DNA from: Chitinophaga eiseniae
GTDB taxonomy: Bacteria; Bacteroidota; Bacteroidia; Chitinophagales; Chitinophagaceae
DNA: 64,000 bases
Direction: 5' to 3'
Assembly (NCBI RefSeq): GCF_012641265.1
Contig: NZ_JABAHZ010000001.1
Span: 682,001-746,000 of the forward strand
This document shows, in pieces, positions 36,111 to 44,898 of this stretch. Position numbers and translations under genes: made by a program. Position 1 is the first letter of the stretch. The number at the start of each line of letters is the position of its first letter. The notes under the pieces are model-generated. The model made no database searches, was not told where the DNA came from, and was given only the letters and a program-made list of their open reading frames with translations.

Positions 36111-38237
36111 ATGTCTATAAATGGAACCACTACGCAATTCAGGCATGTAAGTTATTTATGGGATGAAGCAACAGCCGCCACCATGGCGGGTGATGAAGTT
36201 GCCTTGCTGATCTATCGTTCCAATTTGCTCGGCGCGGATCTGCGACTCACCAACTATGGAGGAGGAAATACTTCCTGTAAAGCAATGGCCAAAGATCCGC
36301 TCACCGGCGAACCGGTAGAAGTGATGTGGGTAAAAGGTTCCGGTGGCGACCTGGGCACACTCCGCAGGAGCGGGCTCGCCGCATTATACGTAGACCGGCT
36401 CCACAGCCTGCAACATATTTATAAAGGCATTGCGCATGAAGATGAAATGGTGGAACTGTTTAACCATTGCATCTACGATCTCAGCTCCAAAGCGCCATCT
36501 ATTGATACCCCGCTGCATGGTTTCCTTCCATTCAAACATATTGATCACCTGCATCCCGATGCGGCCATCGCTATCGCTGCCGCGAAAGATGGAAAACGCA
36601 TCACACAGGAGTTGTTCAACGGTACCATTGGCTGGGTACCCTGGCAAAAGCCGGGCTTCGACCTGGGCTTACAATTGAAGCAATGTCTGGATGAAAACCC
36701 CGGCATACGCGGGATTATGCTGGGCTCTCACGGACTCTTTACCTGGGGAGATACCGCCTACGAAAGCTATATCAATACCCTGGAAGTAATAGAGCGTTGC
36801 GCAGAATACCTGGAGGCCAACATGGGACGTCATAAACCCGTTTTTGGCGGGCAGGCGATCGCCTCCCTGGAAGATGCGCAACGCCGCTCCCAGGCAGCTG
36901 CATTAGCGCCTGTATTGAGGGGCTATTGCTCTTCTCAACAGAAAATGGTAGGACACTTTACCGACGACGGCCGGGTATTGGAATTCATTAATTCCAACGA
37001 CCTGCACCGGCTGGCGCCTCTCGGCACCAGCTGCCCCGACCACTTCCTTCGTACGAAGATTAGTCCGCTGGTACTCAACCTGGCGCCCGGGGCCGACCTC
37101 AGCGATGTACCTGCTGTAAAAGCAGCACTGGAGCCGCTGTTTGATGCCTACCGGCAAATGTATACCGACTATTACAATACCTGTAAACATCCGAATAGTC
37201 CCGTTATGCGCGACCCCAACCCGGTGGTGATCCTGTACCCCGGCGTAGGTATGTTTACCTTTGCAAAGGATAAACAAACCGCCCGGGTAGCAGCCGAATT
37301 CTATATCAATGCTATCAACGTCATGAAAGGGGCCGAAGCGGTATCGGAATATACTTCGCTGCCACGCCAGGAAGCATTCAACATCGAGTACTGGTTGCTG
37401 GAGGAAGCTAAATTGCAACGCATGCCTAAACCCAAAGCACTCACCGGCAGAGTAGCCCTGGTAACCGGCAGCGCCGGCGGTATTGGTAAAGCCATCGCTA
37501 AAAAGTTTGCCGAAGAAGGGGCTGTAGTAGTGATCAACGACAACGATGCGCAGCGATTGGAAAGCGCCCGGGAAGAGTTCAACCGGCTCTATGGCAAAGA
37601 TGTATTTGCGGCCGACCTGCTGGATGTCACGGATGCTGCTTCTGTACATAAAACCTATAACACCGCTGTACTGGCCTTTGGCGGCGTGGATATCATCGTC
37701 AATTGCGCCGGTCTGTCGATTTCCAAACCATTGGAAGATCATACGGAGAAAGATTGGGATCTTCTCTACGATGTACTGGTAAAAGGACAATTCCTCGTTA
37801 CCCAAACCGGCGTAGATATTATGCGTAAACAAGGTACTGGCGGCGATGTGTTGAATATTGTCAGTAAAAACGCGTTGGTTTCCGGTCCTAACAATGCGGC
37901 ATATGGCTCCGCTAAGGCGGCCCAGCTGCACCTGAGCCGGCTCAATGCCGCCGAACTGGGAAAAGATCGTATACGCGTGAACGTTGTAAACCCGGATGCG
38001 GTTATTTCCGATAGTAAAATATGGGCTGGCGCCTGGGCGGAAGGCAGGGCTAAAGCCTATGGGGTGAAAGTGGAAGAACTGCCTGCGTTCTATGCCAAAC
38101 GCACACTCCTCAACGAAATTATTGTGCCGGAAGATATTGCCAACGCCTGCTATGCTTTTGTAGGCGGATTGCTCAACAAGGCCACCGGTAATGTACTCAA
38201 CGTAGATGGAGGTGTAGCCATGGCTTTTGTAAGATAA
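36111..38237 (+). CDS. rhaEW: Bifunctional rhamnulose-1-phosphate aldolase / short-chain dehydrogenase
   Basis: The 708-residue fusion has a class II aldolase domain (about 25-420; GSHGLFTWG and the H-P histidine region) and a C-terminal SDR domain (about 445-705) with the NAD motif VTGSAGGIGKA, a Ser in NIVSKNALVSGP and the YGSAK Tyr/Lys pair. The aldolase splits L-rhamnulose-1-phosphate to dihydroxyacetone phosphate and L-lactaldehyde, and the SDR oxidises lactaldehyde to lactate, as shown for the RhaEW type. It sits between the transporter and isomerase genes, so the whole route is in one operon. Confidence 0.92.
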   Translation: MSINGTTTQFRHVSYLWDEATAATMAGDEVALLIYRSNLLGADLRLTNYGGGNTSCKAMAKDPLTGEPVEVMWVKGSGGDLGTLRRSGLAALYVDRLHSLQHIYKGIAHEDEMVELFNHCIYDLSSKAPSIDTPLHGFLPFKHIDHLHPDAAIAIAAAKDGKRITQELFNGTIGWVPWQKPGFDLGLQLKQCLDENPGIRGIMLGSHGLFTWGDTAYESYINTLEVIERCAEYLEANMGRHKPVFGGQAIASLEDAQRRSQAAALAPVLRGYCSSQQKMVGHFTDDGRVLEFINSNDLHRLAPLGTSCPDHFLRTKISPLVLNLAPGADLSDVPAVKAALEPLFDAYRQMYTDYYNTCKHPNSPVMRDPNPVVILYPGVGMFTFAKDKQTARVAAEFYINAINVMKGAEAVSEYTSLPRQEAFNIEYWLLEEAKLQRMPKPKALTGRVALVTGSAGGIGKAIAKKFAEEGAVVVINDNDAQRLESAREEFNRLYGKDVFAADLLDVTDAASVHKTYNTAVLAFGGVDIIVNCAGLSISKPLEDHTEKDWDLLYDVLVKGQFLVTQTGVDIMRKQGTGGDVLNIVSKNALVSGPNNAAYGSAKAAQLHLSRLNAAELGKDRIRVNVVNPDAVISDSKIWAGAWAEGRAKAYGVKVEELPAFYAKRTLLNEIIVPEDIANACYAFVGGLLNKATGNVLNVDGGVAMAFVR

Positions 38238-38272
38238 AAGCTGTATTTTATAAGTTCCTTAAAATAACAATA

Positions 38273-39547
38273 ATGCGTATAGCGTCCTATAAAATAGATG
38301 ATCATAACCAGGCGTTGATGGCGGCCCATCAGCGTACATTTGAGTATCTTTCGGGGGAAATTGACCACGTACAGGACATCATTCAACAGCTGGTAGCTTT
38401 CCAGGTAGGTATTCCCAGCTGGGCGCTGGGTACCGGCGGCACCCGGTTTGGCCGCTTCCCCGGTGGTGGCGAGCCCCGCAGCCTGGAAGAGAAAATTGAA
38501 GATGTGGGATTATTGCACCAGCTGAACCAATCCAGCGGCGCTATCTCCCTGCATATTCCCTGGGACATGGCCGATAATCCTGCGCAGATTAAGGCCGTAG
38601 CGGCCCAAAACGGGCTCCGCTTCGATGCCGTGAACTCCAACACCTTCCAGGATCAACCCGGGCAAACACATAGCTATAAATTCGGTTCCCTGCAACATGT
38701 TGATAAAGCGGTACGGCAGCAGGCCATTGACCATAATATTGAAGTCGTCCGGCAGGGGATAGCCGTAGGGTCCAACTCTCTCACTGTATGGTTGTCGGAT
38801 GGCTCCTGCTTTCCCGGCCAGCTCAATTTCCGGCAGGCATTCCAGCGTACACTGGAAGGGCTCCGGGAAATTTACGCTGCCCTGCCCGATAATTGGAAAA
38901 TGTTTGTAGAATACAAGGCGGCAGAGCCCAACTTCTATTCTACCACGGTGGGCGACTGGGGACAATCGTATCTCTTTTCCAGCAAACTGGGTCCGAAAGC
39001 CTATTCCCTGGTAGATTTGGGCCATCACCTACCGAATGCCAATATTGAACAAATTGTAGCGCTGTTGCTGATGGAAGGAAAGCTCGGCGGTTTTCATTTC
39101 AACGATTCCAAGTATGGAGATGATGATCTGACGGTAGGCAGCATTAAGCCTTACCAGCTGTTTCTCATCTTCAACGAACTGGTGGAAGGCATGGATGCCC
39201 GGGGCATGAACCACGCTACCGACCTGGGATGGATGATCGATGCTTCCCATAATGTGAAAGATCCACTGGAAGACCTGCTACAGTCGGTAGAAGCCATCAT
39301 GATCAGCTACGCACAGGCCTTGCTGGTGGACCGTAAAAAACTGCTGGCAGCGCAACAGCAAAACGATGTGGTTACCGCACAGGAGGTATTGCAACAGGCT
39401 TTCCGTACGGATGTACGGGCGCTGGTAGCTGCTGCCCGTCTGCAGGCAGGAGGCGCGCTGAACCCGCTGGCACTCTATCGTACTGAAAAGGTAAGAGAAG
39501 CGCTGATCCTTGAGAGAGGCGCGAAAACGATGGCCACCGGTTTGTAA
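38273..39547 (+). CDS. rhaI: L-rhamnose isomerase (RhaI type)
   Basis: The 424-residue TIM-barrel protein matches the RhaI form of rhamnose isomerase rather than Escherichia coli RhaA. Metal ligands are suggested by Glu in MFVEYKAAEP, Asp and His in LVDLGHHLPNAN and His/Asp in GGFHFNDSKYGDDDL. It converts L-rhamnose to L-rhamnulose. It lies 35 bp after the aldolase/dehydrogenase gene and 14 bp before the kinase gene. Confidence 0.92.
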   Translation: MRIASYKIDDHNQALMAAHQRTFEYLSGEIDHVQDIIQQLVAFQVGIPSWALGTGGTRFGRFPGGGEPRSLEEKIEDVGLLHQLNQSSGAISLHIPWDMADNPAQIKAVAAQNGLRFDAVNSNTFQDQPGQTHSYKFGSLQHVDKAVRQQAIDHNIEVVRQGIAVGSNSLTVWLSDGSCFPGQLNFRQAFQRTLEGLREIYAALPDNWKMFVEYKAAEPNFYSTTVGDWGQSYLFSSKLGPKAYSLVDLGHHLPNANIEQIVALLLMEGKLGGFHFNDSKYGDDDLTVGSIKPYQLFLIFNELVEGMDARGMNHATDLGWMIDASHNVKDPLEDLLQSVEAIMISYAQALLVDRKKLLAAQQQNDVVTAQEVLQQAFRTDVRALVAAARLQAGGALNPLALYRTEKVREALILERGAKTMATGL

Positions 39548-39561
39548 CTTTAAATGGTATC

Positions 39562-40959
39562 ATGAGCGAAATTCCCGTTATAGCAATTTTTGACGTTGGT
39601 AAAACCAACAAAAAGCTGTTCCTCTTTGATGAACAGTATCGGATCGTTTTTGAGCGGACAGCCCGTTTCACGGAAACCGTGGATGAAGATGGCGCGCCCT
39701 GTGAGAACCTGGAAAGCCTTCGCCTCTCCGTGTTTGACTCACTGAGAGAAGTGTTCCGGAAAAAAGAATGGCAGATTAAAGCCATTAATTTTTCTACCTA
39801 TGGCGCCAGCCTGGTATACATAGATGAAGAAGGGCGCCCACTTACTCCGCTGTACAATTACCTGAAAGCGTATCCTGCCGCGCTCAGTGAACAATTTTAT
39901 CACCAATATGGGGGAGCCACTGCATTTTCGGTGCAGTCGGCCTCCCCGGTATTGGGAAGCCTTAATTCCGGCATGCAGCTATACCGGCTCAAGTACGAAC
40001 AACCGGATATTTACCGGCAGGTGAAGTATGCATTGCATTTGCCGCAATATATGAGCTATCTCTTAACCGGTGTGGCCTGTGCAGACATTACCAGTATTGG
40101 CTGTCACACCAACCTCTGGGATTTTCAGCGAAATAATTATCATACGTGGGTAACAGAAGAAGGGGTGCTGGATAAGCTGGCGCCTCTTTTTTCTTCCGGG
40201 GAAGTGATACCGGCGGCCTTTCCAGGCAGTAATTACCTGGTGGGTACCGGCTTGCACGATAGCTCCGCCGCACTGATTCCTTACCTGGTCAACTTCCAGG
40301 AACCATTTGTATTAATTTCCACCGGCACCTGGTGTATCAGTCTCAATCCCTTTAACGATACGCCGCTTACCGCAGCAGAACTCGAGGCTGATTGCCTTTG
40401 CTATATGACCTTCCAGGGCAAGCCCGTTAAAGCTTCCCGCCTCTTTGCCGGCTATGAGCACGAGCAACAGGTAAAACGCATTGCGGCGCATTTCAATCAG
40501 CATACCGGCAGGTACCGCAACATCGACTTCGACAGCGATATCATTCGCCGGTTGAAGGCACGTAATCAACAGGAAACACCAATACAAACAGCAGAGAAAA
40601 AAGTATTGCAGTCCTCTGAATTTGAGCAGCGGGACTTGGATACCTTCACCTCCGATATCGAAGCCTATCACCAGTTAATGCTGGATATCGCCTATCAGCA
40701 ATATATGGCTACAAAAAGGGTATTGAGTGGCGACAAAGTAAAACGTATATTCGTTGACGGTGGTTTCAGTAAAAATGCGATTTACATGAACCTGCTGGCA
40801 GCTTTTTTTCCGGAGATAGAAATCTTTGCTGCATCAATGGCGCAGGCCACCGCCATGGGAGCCGCGCTGGCTATACATGGCGCCTGGAACAGTAAGCCAC
40901 TGCCCAACGATTTGATAGAACTGAAGTACTATTCACTGACGCACGATGTATCTTTATGA
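39562..40959 (+). CDS. rhaB: FGGY-family rhamnulokinase
   Basis: The 465-residue actin-like kinase has the phosphate-1 motif IAIFDVGKTNKK at the N-terminus, the central GTGLHDSSAALIPY and STGTWCISL segments, and the adenosine region IFVDGGFSKNAIYMNLLA. FGGY kinases phosphorylate sugars on the terminal hydroxyl. In this operon the substrate is most likely L-rhamnulose, giving the aldolase substrate. Confidence 0.9.
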   Translation: MSEIPVIAIFDVGKTNKKLFLFDEQYRIVFERTARFTETVDEDGAPCENLESLRLSVFDSLREVFRKKEWQIKAINFSTYGASLVYIDEEGRPLTPLYNYLKAYPAALSEQFYHQYGGATAFSVQSASPVLGSLNSGMQLYRLKYEQPDIYRQVKYALHLPQYMSYLLTGVACADITSIGCHTNLWDFQRNNYHTWVTEEGVLDKLAPLFSSGEVIPAAFPGSNYLVGTGLHDSSAALIPYLVNFQEPFVLISTGTWCISLNPFNDTPLTAAELEADCLCYMTFQGKPVKASRLFAGYEHEQQVKRIAAHFNQHTGRYRNIDFDSDIIRRLKARNQQETPIQTAEKKVLQSSEFEQRDLDTFTSDIEAYHQLMLDIAYQQYMATKRVLSGDKVKRIFVDGGFSKNAIYMNLLAAFFPEIEIFAASMAQATAMGAALAIHGAWNSKPLPNDLIELKYYSLTHDVSL

Positions 40960-40994
40960 AGATTTGATTATCACTACGCTCAATATCAACAATT

Positions 40995-41930
40995 ATGCGC
41001 GCCCTGTTAACTTTTTGCTGCTGCCTGCTGGCGGCTATCGCCAACGCACAAACGACGTTCCCTTTATATCAAAGCCTTCCTCCGGGAGGTATTGCCAGCC
41101 CGGATGAAGAAACGAAGGATAAAGACAATAACCGTTTTTTGACCAGCATACCCACGCTGACCAGCTATCTGCCTGCAAAGGACAACGCCACCGGCGCGGC
41201 CGTGCTGATCATACCCGGCGGTGGTTATCATGTAGTAGTGCTACAGAAAGAAGGCATAAACATCGCGGAGTATTTTGCAAAACAAGGTATCGCGGCTTTT
41301 GTACTCAAATACCGCCTGCCCTCCGATAAAATCATGCAGGATAAAAGCAGTGGCCCCTTGCAGGATGCCCAGGAAGCCATAAAAATAATCAGGGCACGTG
41401 CGGCGGAATGGAATATCGATACCGCCAGGGTAGGTGTGATGGGCTTTTCTGCCGGCGGTCATCTCGCCTCCACATTAGGCACCCATTTCGACCGGCCGGT
41501 ATTAGCCGCCAACGCCGGGCTTAACCTTCGCCCCGATTTTATGGTACTGGTATACCCGGTGATCAGTATGGAAAAAGACCTTACCCATGCCGGATCACGT
41601 AAATACCTGCTGGGTGAGCACCCTGATGAAACCAATATTAAATACTACTCCAACGACCGGCAGGTAACCCGGCATACGCCGCCAACCCTGCTGTTTCATA
41701 CCGGCGATGATAAAGTGGTGGACGTAGACAATACCCTCACTTTTTACCAGGCCTTGCGCCACCAGCATGTTCCCGCTGAAATGCATATCTATCCCGAAGG
41801 CGATCACGGGTTTGTACTGAAGCTGCCTGTGGAAGGCTGGATGCAGATCATCATGAAATGGCTGGGTCGTACCGGTATGCTCAATCCCGGTAATCCCCTG
41901 CTACAGGGAGGTACAGGACAGTTATACTAA
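40995..41930 (+). CDS. Exported alpha/beta-hydrolase (acetyl-esterase-like)
   Basis: The 311-residue protein has a signal peptide (cleavage near ANAQ, about residue 19). It has the oxyanion segment PGGGYHVV, the nucleophile elbow GFSAGG, an acid in HTGDDKVVDVD and a final histidine in GDHGF. It belongs to the BD-FAE/acetyl-xylan-esterase-like group that deacetylates glycans. Encoded between the rhamnose kinase and the rhamnosidase, it probably removes acetyl groups from rhamnosides in the periplasm; that is inference from context. Confidence 0.88.
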   Translation: MRALLTFCCCLLAAIANAQTTFPLYQSLPPGGIASPDEETKDKDNNRFLTSIPTLTSYLPAKDNATGAAVLIIPGGGYHVVVLQKEGINIAEYFAKQGIAAFVLKYRLPSDKIMQDKSSGPLQDAQEAIKIIRARAAEWNIDTARVGVMGFSAGGHLASTLGTHFDRPVLAANAGLNLRPDFMVLVYPVISMEKDLTHAGSRKYLLGEHPDETNIKYYSNDRQVTRHTPPTLLFHTGDDKVVDVDNTLTFYQALRHQHVPAEMHIYPEGDHGFVLKLPVEGWMQIIMKWLGRTGMLNPGNPLLQGGTGQLY

Positions 41931-41962
41931 ATCTCTTTTCTATTTTGGGAAATAACCTGGTG

Positions 41963-41982
41963 TACCGGTGCAATCACCGGTA
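41963..41982. other. Hairpin between esterase and rhamnosidase genes
   Basis: TACCGGTG-CAAT-CACCGGTA is a perfect 8-bp stem with a 4-base loop. There is no T-tract, so it may be an mRNA processing or stabilising hairpin inside the operon rather than a full terminator. Confidence 0.45.
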
Positions 41983-42033
41983 TGGATAACTATTCGGTGT
42001 TGTTATCACGGTAACGTATAAACGTATTCCACT

Positions 42034-43815
42034 ATGAATTACTTTCTCTATAAAAGAACAATGATAACTATTGGCCTGCTGGGACTGGTAAGTACTGCCA
42101 GCGCGCAATTGCCGCCGGTATTCGACAGTAGCCGCATGGCTTCGGTACAAAACACTGCTACCGTACGGCGTTATCTGTCTCCGGAAAAAATTACCTGGCA
42201 AACACCAAATGCCAGTGGTGCCAGCATTGCCAATGCCGCCCGTTTCCTCTTGCCGGGCAATGGTCAGGCCGACCTGGCCAACCAAAATATGTGCGTGCTG
42301 AAAAGTAGCGCCACCGCCCATCCGGCCATCCTGTTTGATTTTGGAACGGAACTCCATGGCGGCCTGCAGCTGGTAACCGGCATGTATAAAAGCGGGAAAC
42401 CTGTAAAACTACGGGTGCGCTTCGGCGAATCGGTCAGTGAAGCGATGAGTGACATAGAACCATCGAAAAATGCCACCAACGATCATGCGGTACGGGACAT
42501 GGTGGTAGACGTGCCCTGGTTGGGAAAACTCGAAGTAGGCAATACCGGCTTTCGCTTTGTACGCATAGATTTGCTCGATGACAATGCAGCACTGCAACTC
42601 AAAGAGGTGCGGGCCATCTTCGTATACCGCGATCTGCCTTACCTGGGTTCATTCAAATGCAGCGACGAGCTGCTCAACAAAATATGGCTGACCGGCGCCT
42701 ATACGGTGCACCTCAATATGCAGGACTACCTGTGGGACGGCATTAAGCGCGACCGCCTGGTATGGATAGGCGATATGCACCCCGAAATATCTACCATCAG
42801 CGCAGTATTTGGATATAATGAAGTGGTGCCCCACAGCCTCGATTTGTCGAGGGATATTACGCCCATACCGCAATACATGAACGGAATGGTATCTTATTCC
42901 ATGTGGTGGGTGCTAATCCAGCGCGACTGGTATCAGCATACTGGCAACAGGACGTACCTGCAGCAACAGGCCGCGTACCTGAAAGGGCTGCTGGATCATT
43001 TATGCAAGAAGATTGATGCCAGCAACAGTGAAGACCTGAACGATGGCACGAGGTTCCTCGACTGGCCCTCCAGCGAAAATAAGCCTGGCATACACGCGGG
43101 TTTGCAAGCCATGATGATCATGACGCTCAAAGCCGGGGCTGATCTTAGCAAAGTGTTGAAAGATGAGGCTACGGTACAGCAATGCGAAGCGGCCGTGGCA
43201 CGCCTGAAAAAAAATGTGCCGGATGCCAATGGCTCCAAGCAGGCAGCCGCTTTACTGGCATTGGCAGATTTGGTGCCAGCAGAAAAAATTAACCGGGAGA
43301 TTTTATCCGTAGGAGGCGTAAAAGATTACTCCACGTTTTACGGCTATTATATGCTCCAGGCAAAAGCCAAAGCGGGCGACTACCAGGGAGGGCTAAACGA
43401 TATCCGCACTTACTGGGGCGCTATGCTTAAGTTGGGCGCTACCACTTTCTGGGAAGATTTTAATATGGACTGGCTGCCCGGGGCTGCGCGCATCGATACC
43501 CTGGTGCAGCCCGGTCAGAAAGATATTCACGGCGATTATGGCGCTTACTGCTACAAGGGATTCCGTCATAGTTTATGCCATGGCTGGGCTTCCGGGCCTA
43601 CGCCCTGGTTAACGGAGCATGTATTGGGCATTTCTGTAGTGGAACCCGGTTGCCGGGTGATCAGGGTGGCGCCTCACCTGGGAGATCTTACGTTTGCAGA
43701 AGGTACTTTTCCAACACCCTACGGCGTGGTAACGGTAAAGCATACACGCCTGGCAAATGGAAAAATTCAGTCAGATATTAAAGCGCCTGCCCAGGTGAAA
43801 ATTATTCGCGAATAG
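42034..43815 (+). CDS. Alpha-L-rhamnosidase-like six-hairpin glycosidase (GH78 type)
   Basis: The 593-residue protein has a signal peptide (about 1-25, ending SAQ). A beta-sandwich domain is followed by an (alpha/alpha)6 barrel with YLWDGIKRDRLVWIGDMHPE, the segment conserved in GH78-like alpha-L-rhamnosidases, then SHSLCHGWASGPTPWL-type residues and a C-terminal sandwich. It releases L-rhamnose from glycosides in the periplasm. The downstream position after the full rhamnose pathway strongly supports this role. Confidence 0.9.
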   Translation: MNYFLYKRTMITIGLLGLVSTASAQLPPVFDSSRMASVQNTATVRRYLSPEKITWQTPNASGASIANAARFLLPGNGQADLANQNMCVLKSSATAHPAILFDFGTELHGGLQLVTGMYKSGKPVKLRVRFGESVSEAMSDIEPSKNATNDHAVRDMVVDVPWLGKLEVGNTGFRFVRIDLLDDNAALQLKEVRAIFVYRDLPYLGSFKCSDELLNKIWLTGAYTVHLNMQDYLWDGIKRDRLVWIGDMHPEISTISAVFGYNEVVPHSLDLSRDITPIPQYMNGMVSYSMWWVLIQRDWYQHTGNRTYLQQQAAYLKGLLDHLCKKIDASNSEDLNDGTRFLDWPSSENKPGIHAGLQAMMIMTLKAGADLSKVLKDEATVQQCEAAVARLKKNVPDANGSKQAAALLALADLVPAEKINREILSVGGVKDYSTFYGYYMLQAKAKAGDYQGGLNDIRTYWGAMLKLGATTFWEDFNMDWLPGAARIDTLVQPGQKDIHGDYGAYCYKGFRHSLCHGWASGPTPWLTEHVLGISVVEPGCRVIRVAPHLGDLTFAEGTFPTPYGVVTVKHTRLANGKIQSDIKAPAQVKIIRE

Positions 43816-43833
43816 CAGGGAATTGGGTCTTTC

Positions 43834-43863
43834 AGCGGCTCCGGGATACCCGGAACCGCTTTA
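43834..43863. terminator. Hairpin terminator after rhamnosidase
   Basis: AGCGGCTCCGGG (43834-43845) pairs with CCCGGAACCGCT (43849-43860), with one internal mismatch, and is followed by TTTA. It lies between convergent genes. Confidence 0.65.
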
Positions 43864-43897
43864 CTTCCGGTTACTAACATCAACGTATACTTTGAAA

Positions 43898-44350
43898 TTA
43901 CTGTTGCAGCAGCAACCGCAGCTTTTTGTTAAACTCGCTGATCTTATTACCCAGGGGCGCAAAGAAATCGGCATCAAACTGCTCTACCACTTTAATAGCC
44001 TGCCGGGTGATCTTTTCGCCGTTGGCCGTCAACGCTACGGTTTTAGCCCTGGTATCTGTGGCATGCTCCCTTCTCTCCAGCAAGCCTTTGGCTTGCAGGG
44101 TACGCAGCACCGTGGACGTGGTCATCGGATCTATCTTGGAATGAGCAGAGAGCAGGATCTGCGTCACTGGCTCATTTTGCCGGGTAAGCCACATCGTACT
44201 GGCCAGCAGTACAAACTGCGAATGCGTAAGGTCATACTTCTCCAGTGCCTTGCGGATTTCCCGCTGCCATAAGCTGGTTACCTGCCACAGTAGAAACCCC
44301 GGACTCTCTTCCGCCTCCGCTACGCTAAAAGGATTGTCTTCTTTCTTCAT
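43898..44350 (-). CDS. MarR-family transcriptional regulator
   Basis: I take ATG 44350 (MKKEDNPFSV), giving 150 residues; the open frame upstream overlaps the end of the SRPBCC gene. The winged helix is evident in VTQILLSAHSKIDPMTTSTVLRTLQAKGLLERREHATDTRAKTV-like order, with the MarR D-x-R wing. It is encoded 23 bp after the SRPBCC gene on the same strand. A palindrome overlapping the operon promoter at 44841-44854 is its likely operator. Confidence 0.88.
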   Translation of the reverse strand: MKKEDNPFSVAEAEESPGFLLWQVTSLWQREIRKALEKYDLTHSQFVLLASTMWLTRQNEPVTQILLSAHSKIDPMTTSTVLRTLQAKGLLERREHATDTRAKTVALTANGEKITRQAIKVVEQFDADFFAPLGNKISEFNKKLRLLLQQ

Positions 44351-44373
44351 CGCCCATTTTTTTGCAAAAGTAA

Positions 44374-44793
44374 TTATAGTTTGCTCGCTACCTGGATTTG
44401 ATTTTCCATATCGGTAGGTAAACCGTTCACAATATCTTGTGCTACTATCTTCTTCCATAAAAATCCCAGGGCGCCGGATACCGTCATGGTAGTGGTGATC
44501 TTCAGACCCTCCGGCGTTTCTTCAAAGGTATGCTCACCGTACATTTTAGCCAGCGGAAAGCGGGTGAGGTCTACAAATTTCTTATTGGGAACGATGTCAA
44601 ACAACTCAATTTTCACTTTTGGACCGTTCCTGGGTTTGAGCAGGAAATGGTTGCCCTTCTCAAATTTTCCATCCAGCCGGGCATATTCGATGCCGTCATC
44701 CCAGGTATGCCAGTTGTTAACGTCGGCAAAAAGTTTCCACATTTGTTCTTTGGTAGCGGCTTTGGTAACGATAGTATGAGATTGTGACCACAT
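44374..44793 (-). CDS. SRPBCC-family (START-like) protein
   Basis: The 139-residue protein has the START/polyketide-cyclase-2 fold: WKLFADVNNWHTWDDGIEYARLDG at the N-terminus, KIELFDIVPNKKFVDLTRFPLAKMYGEHTF centrally and a long C-terminal helix. Such proteins bind hydrophobic ligands in a cavity. Coupled to a MarR repressor, it may handle a lipophilic toxic compound, though the ligand is unknown. Confidence 0.85.
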   Translation of the reverse strand: MWSQSHTIVTKAATKEQMWKLFADVNNWHTWDDGIEYARLDGKFEKGNHFLLKPRNGPKVKIELFDIVPNKKFVDLTRFPLAKMYGEHTFEETPEGLKITTTMTVSGALGFLWKKIVAQDIVNGLPTDMENQIQVASKL

Positions 44794-44832
44794 GATAGTA
44801 ATGTTTTTGACGTGAGTAATTATTTATAAGTG

Positions 44833-44854
44833 CAAATATAATAAGTATACTTAT
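44833..44854 (-). promoter_or_regulatory. Promoter with embedded MarR operator
   Basis: On the minus strand TATATTTG (44840-44833) matches the -7 consensus exactly. The perfect 14-bp palindrome ATAAGTATACTTAT (44841-44854) lies immediately upstream, in the spacer between -7 and -33. A bound MarR dimer would block RNA polymerase, so autorepression is expected. Confidence 0.6.
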
Positions 44855-44898
44855 AATAATAAAACATATTTTATCATGATAATTTTATGGCTGTTTTT

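Noticed and set aside
36903..37931. 342-residue open frame on the minus strand inside the rhamnose aldolase/dehydrogenase gene
   Set aside because: It lies entirely antisense to a clear RhaEW-type gene, and its translation has no recognisable motif.
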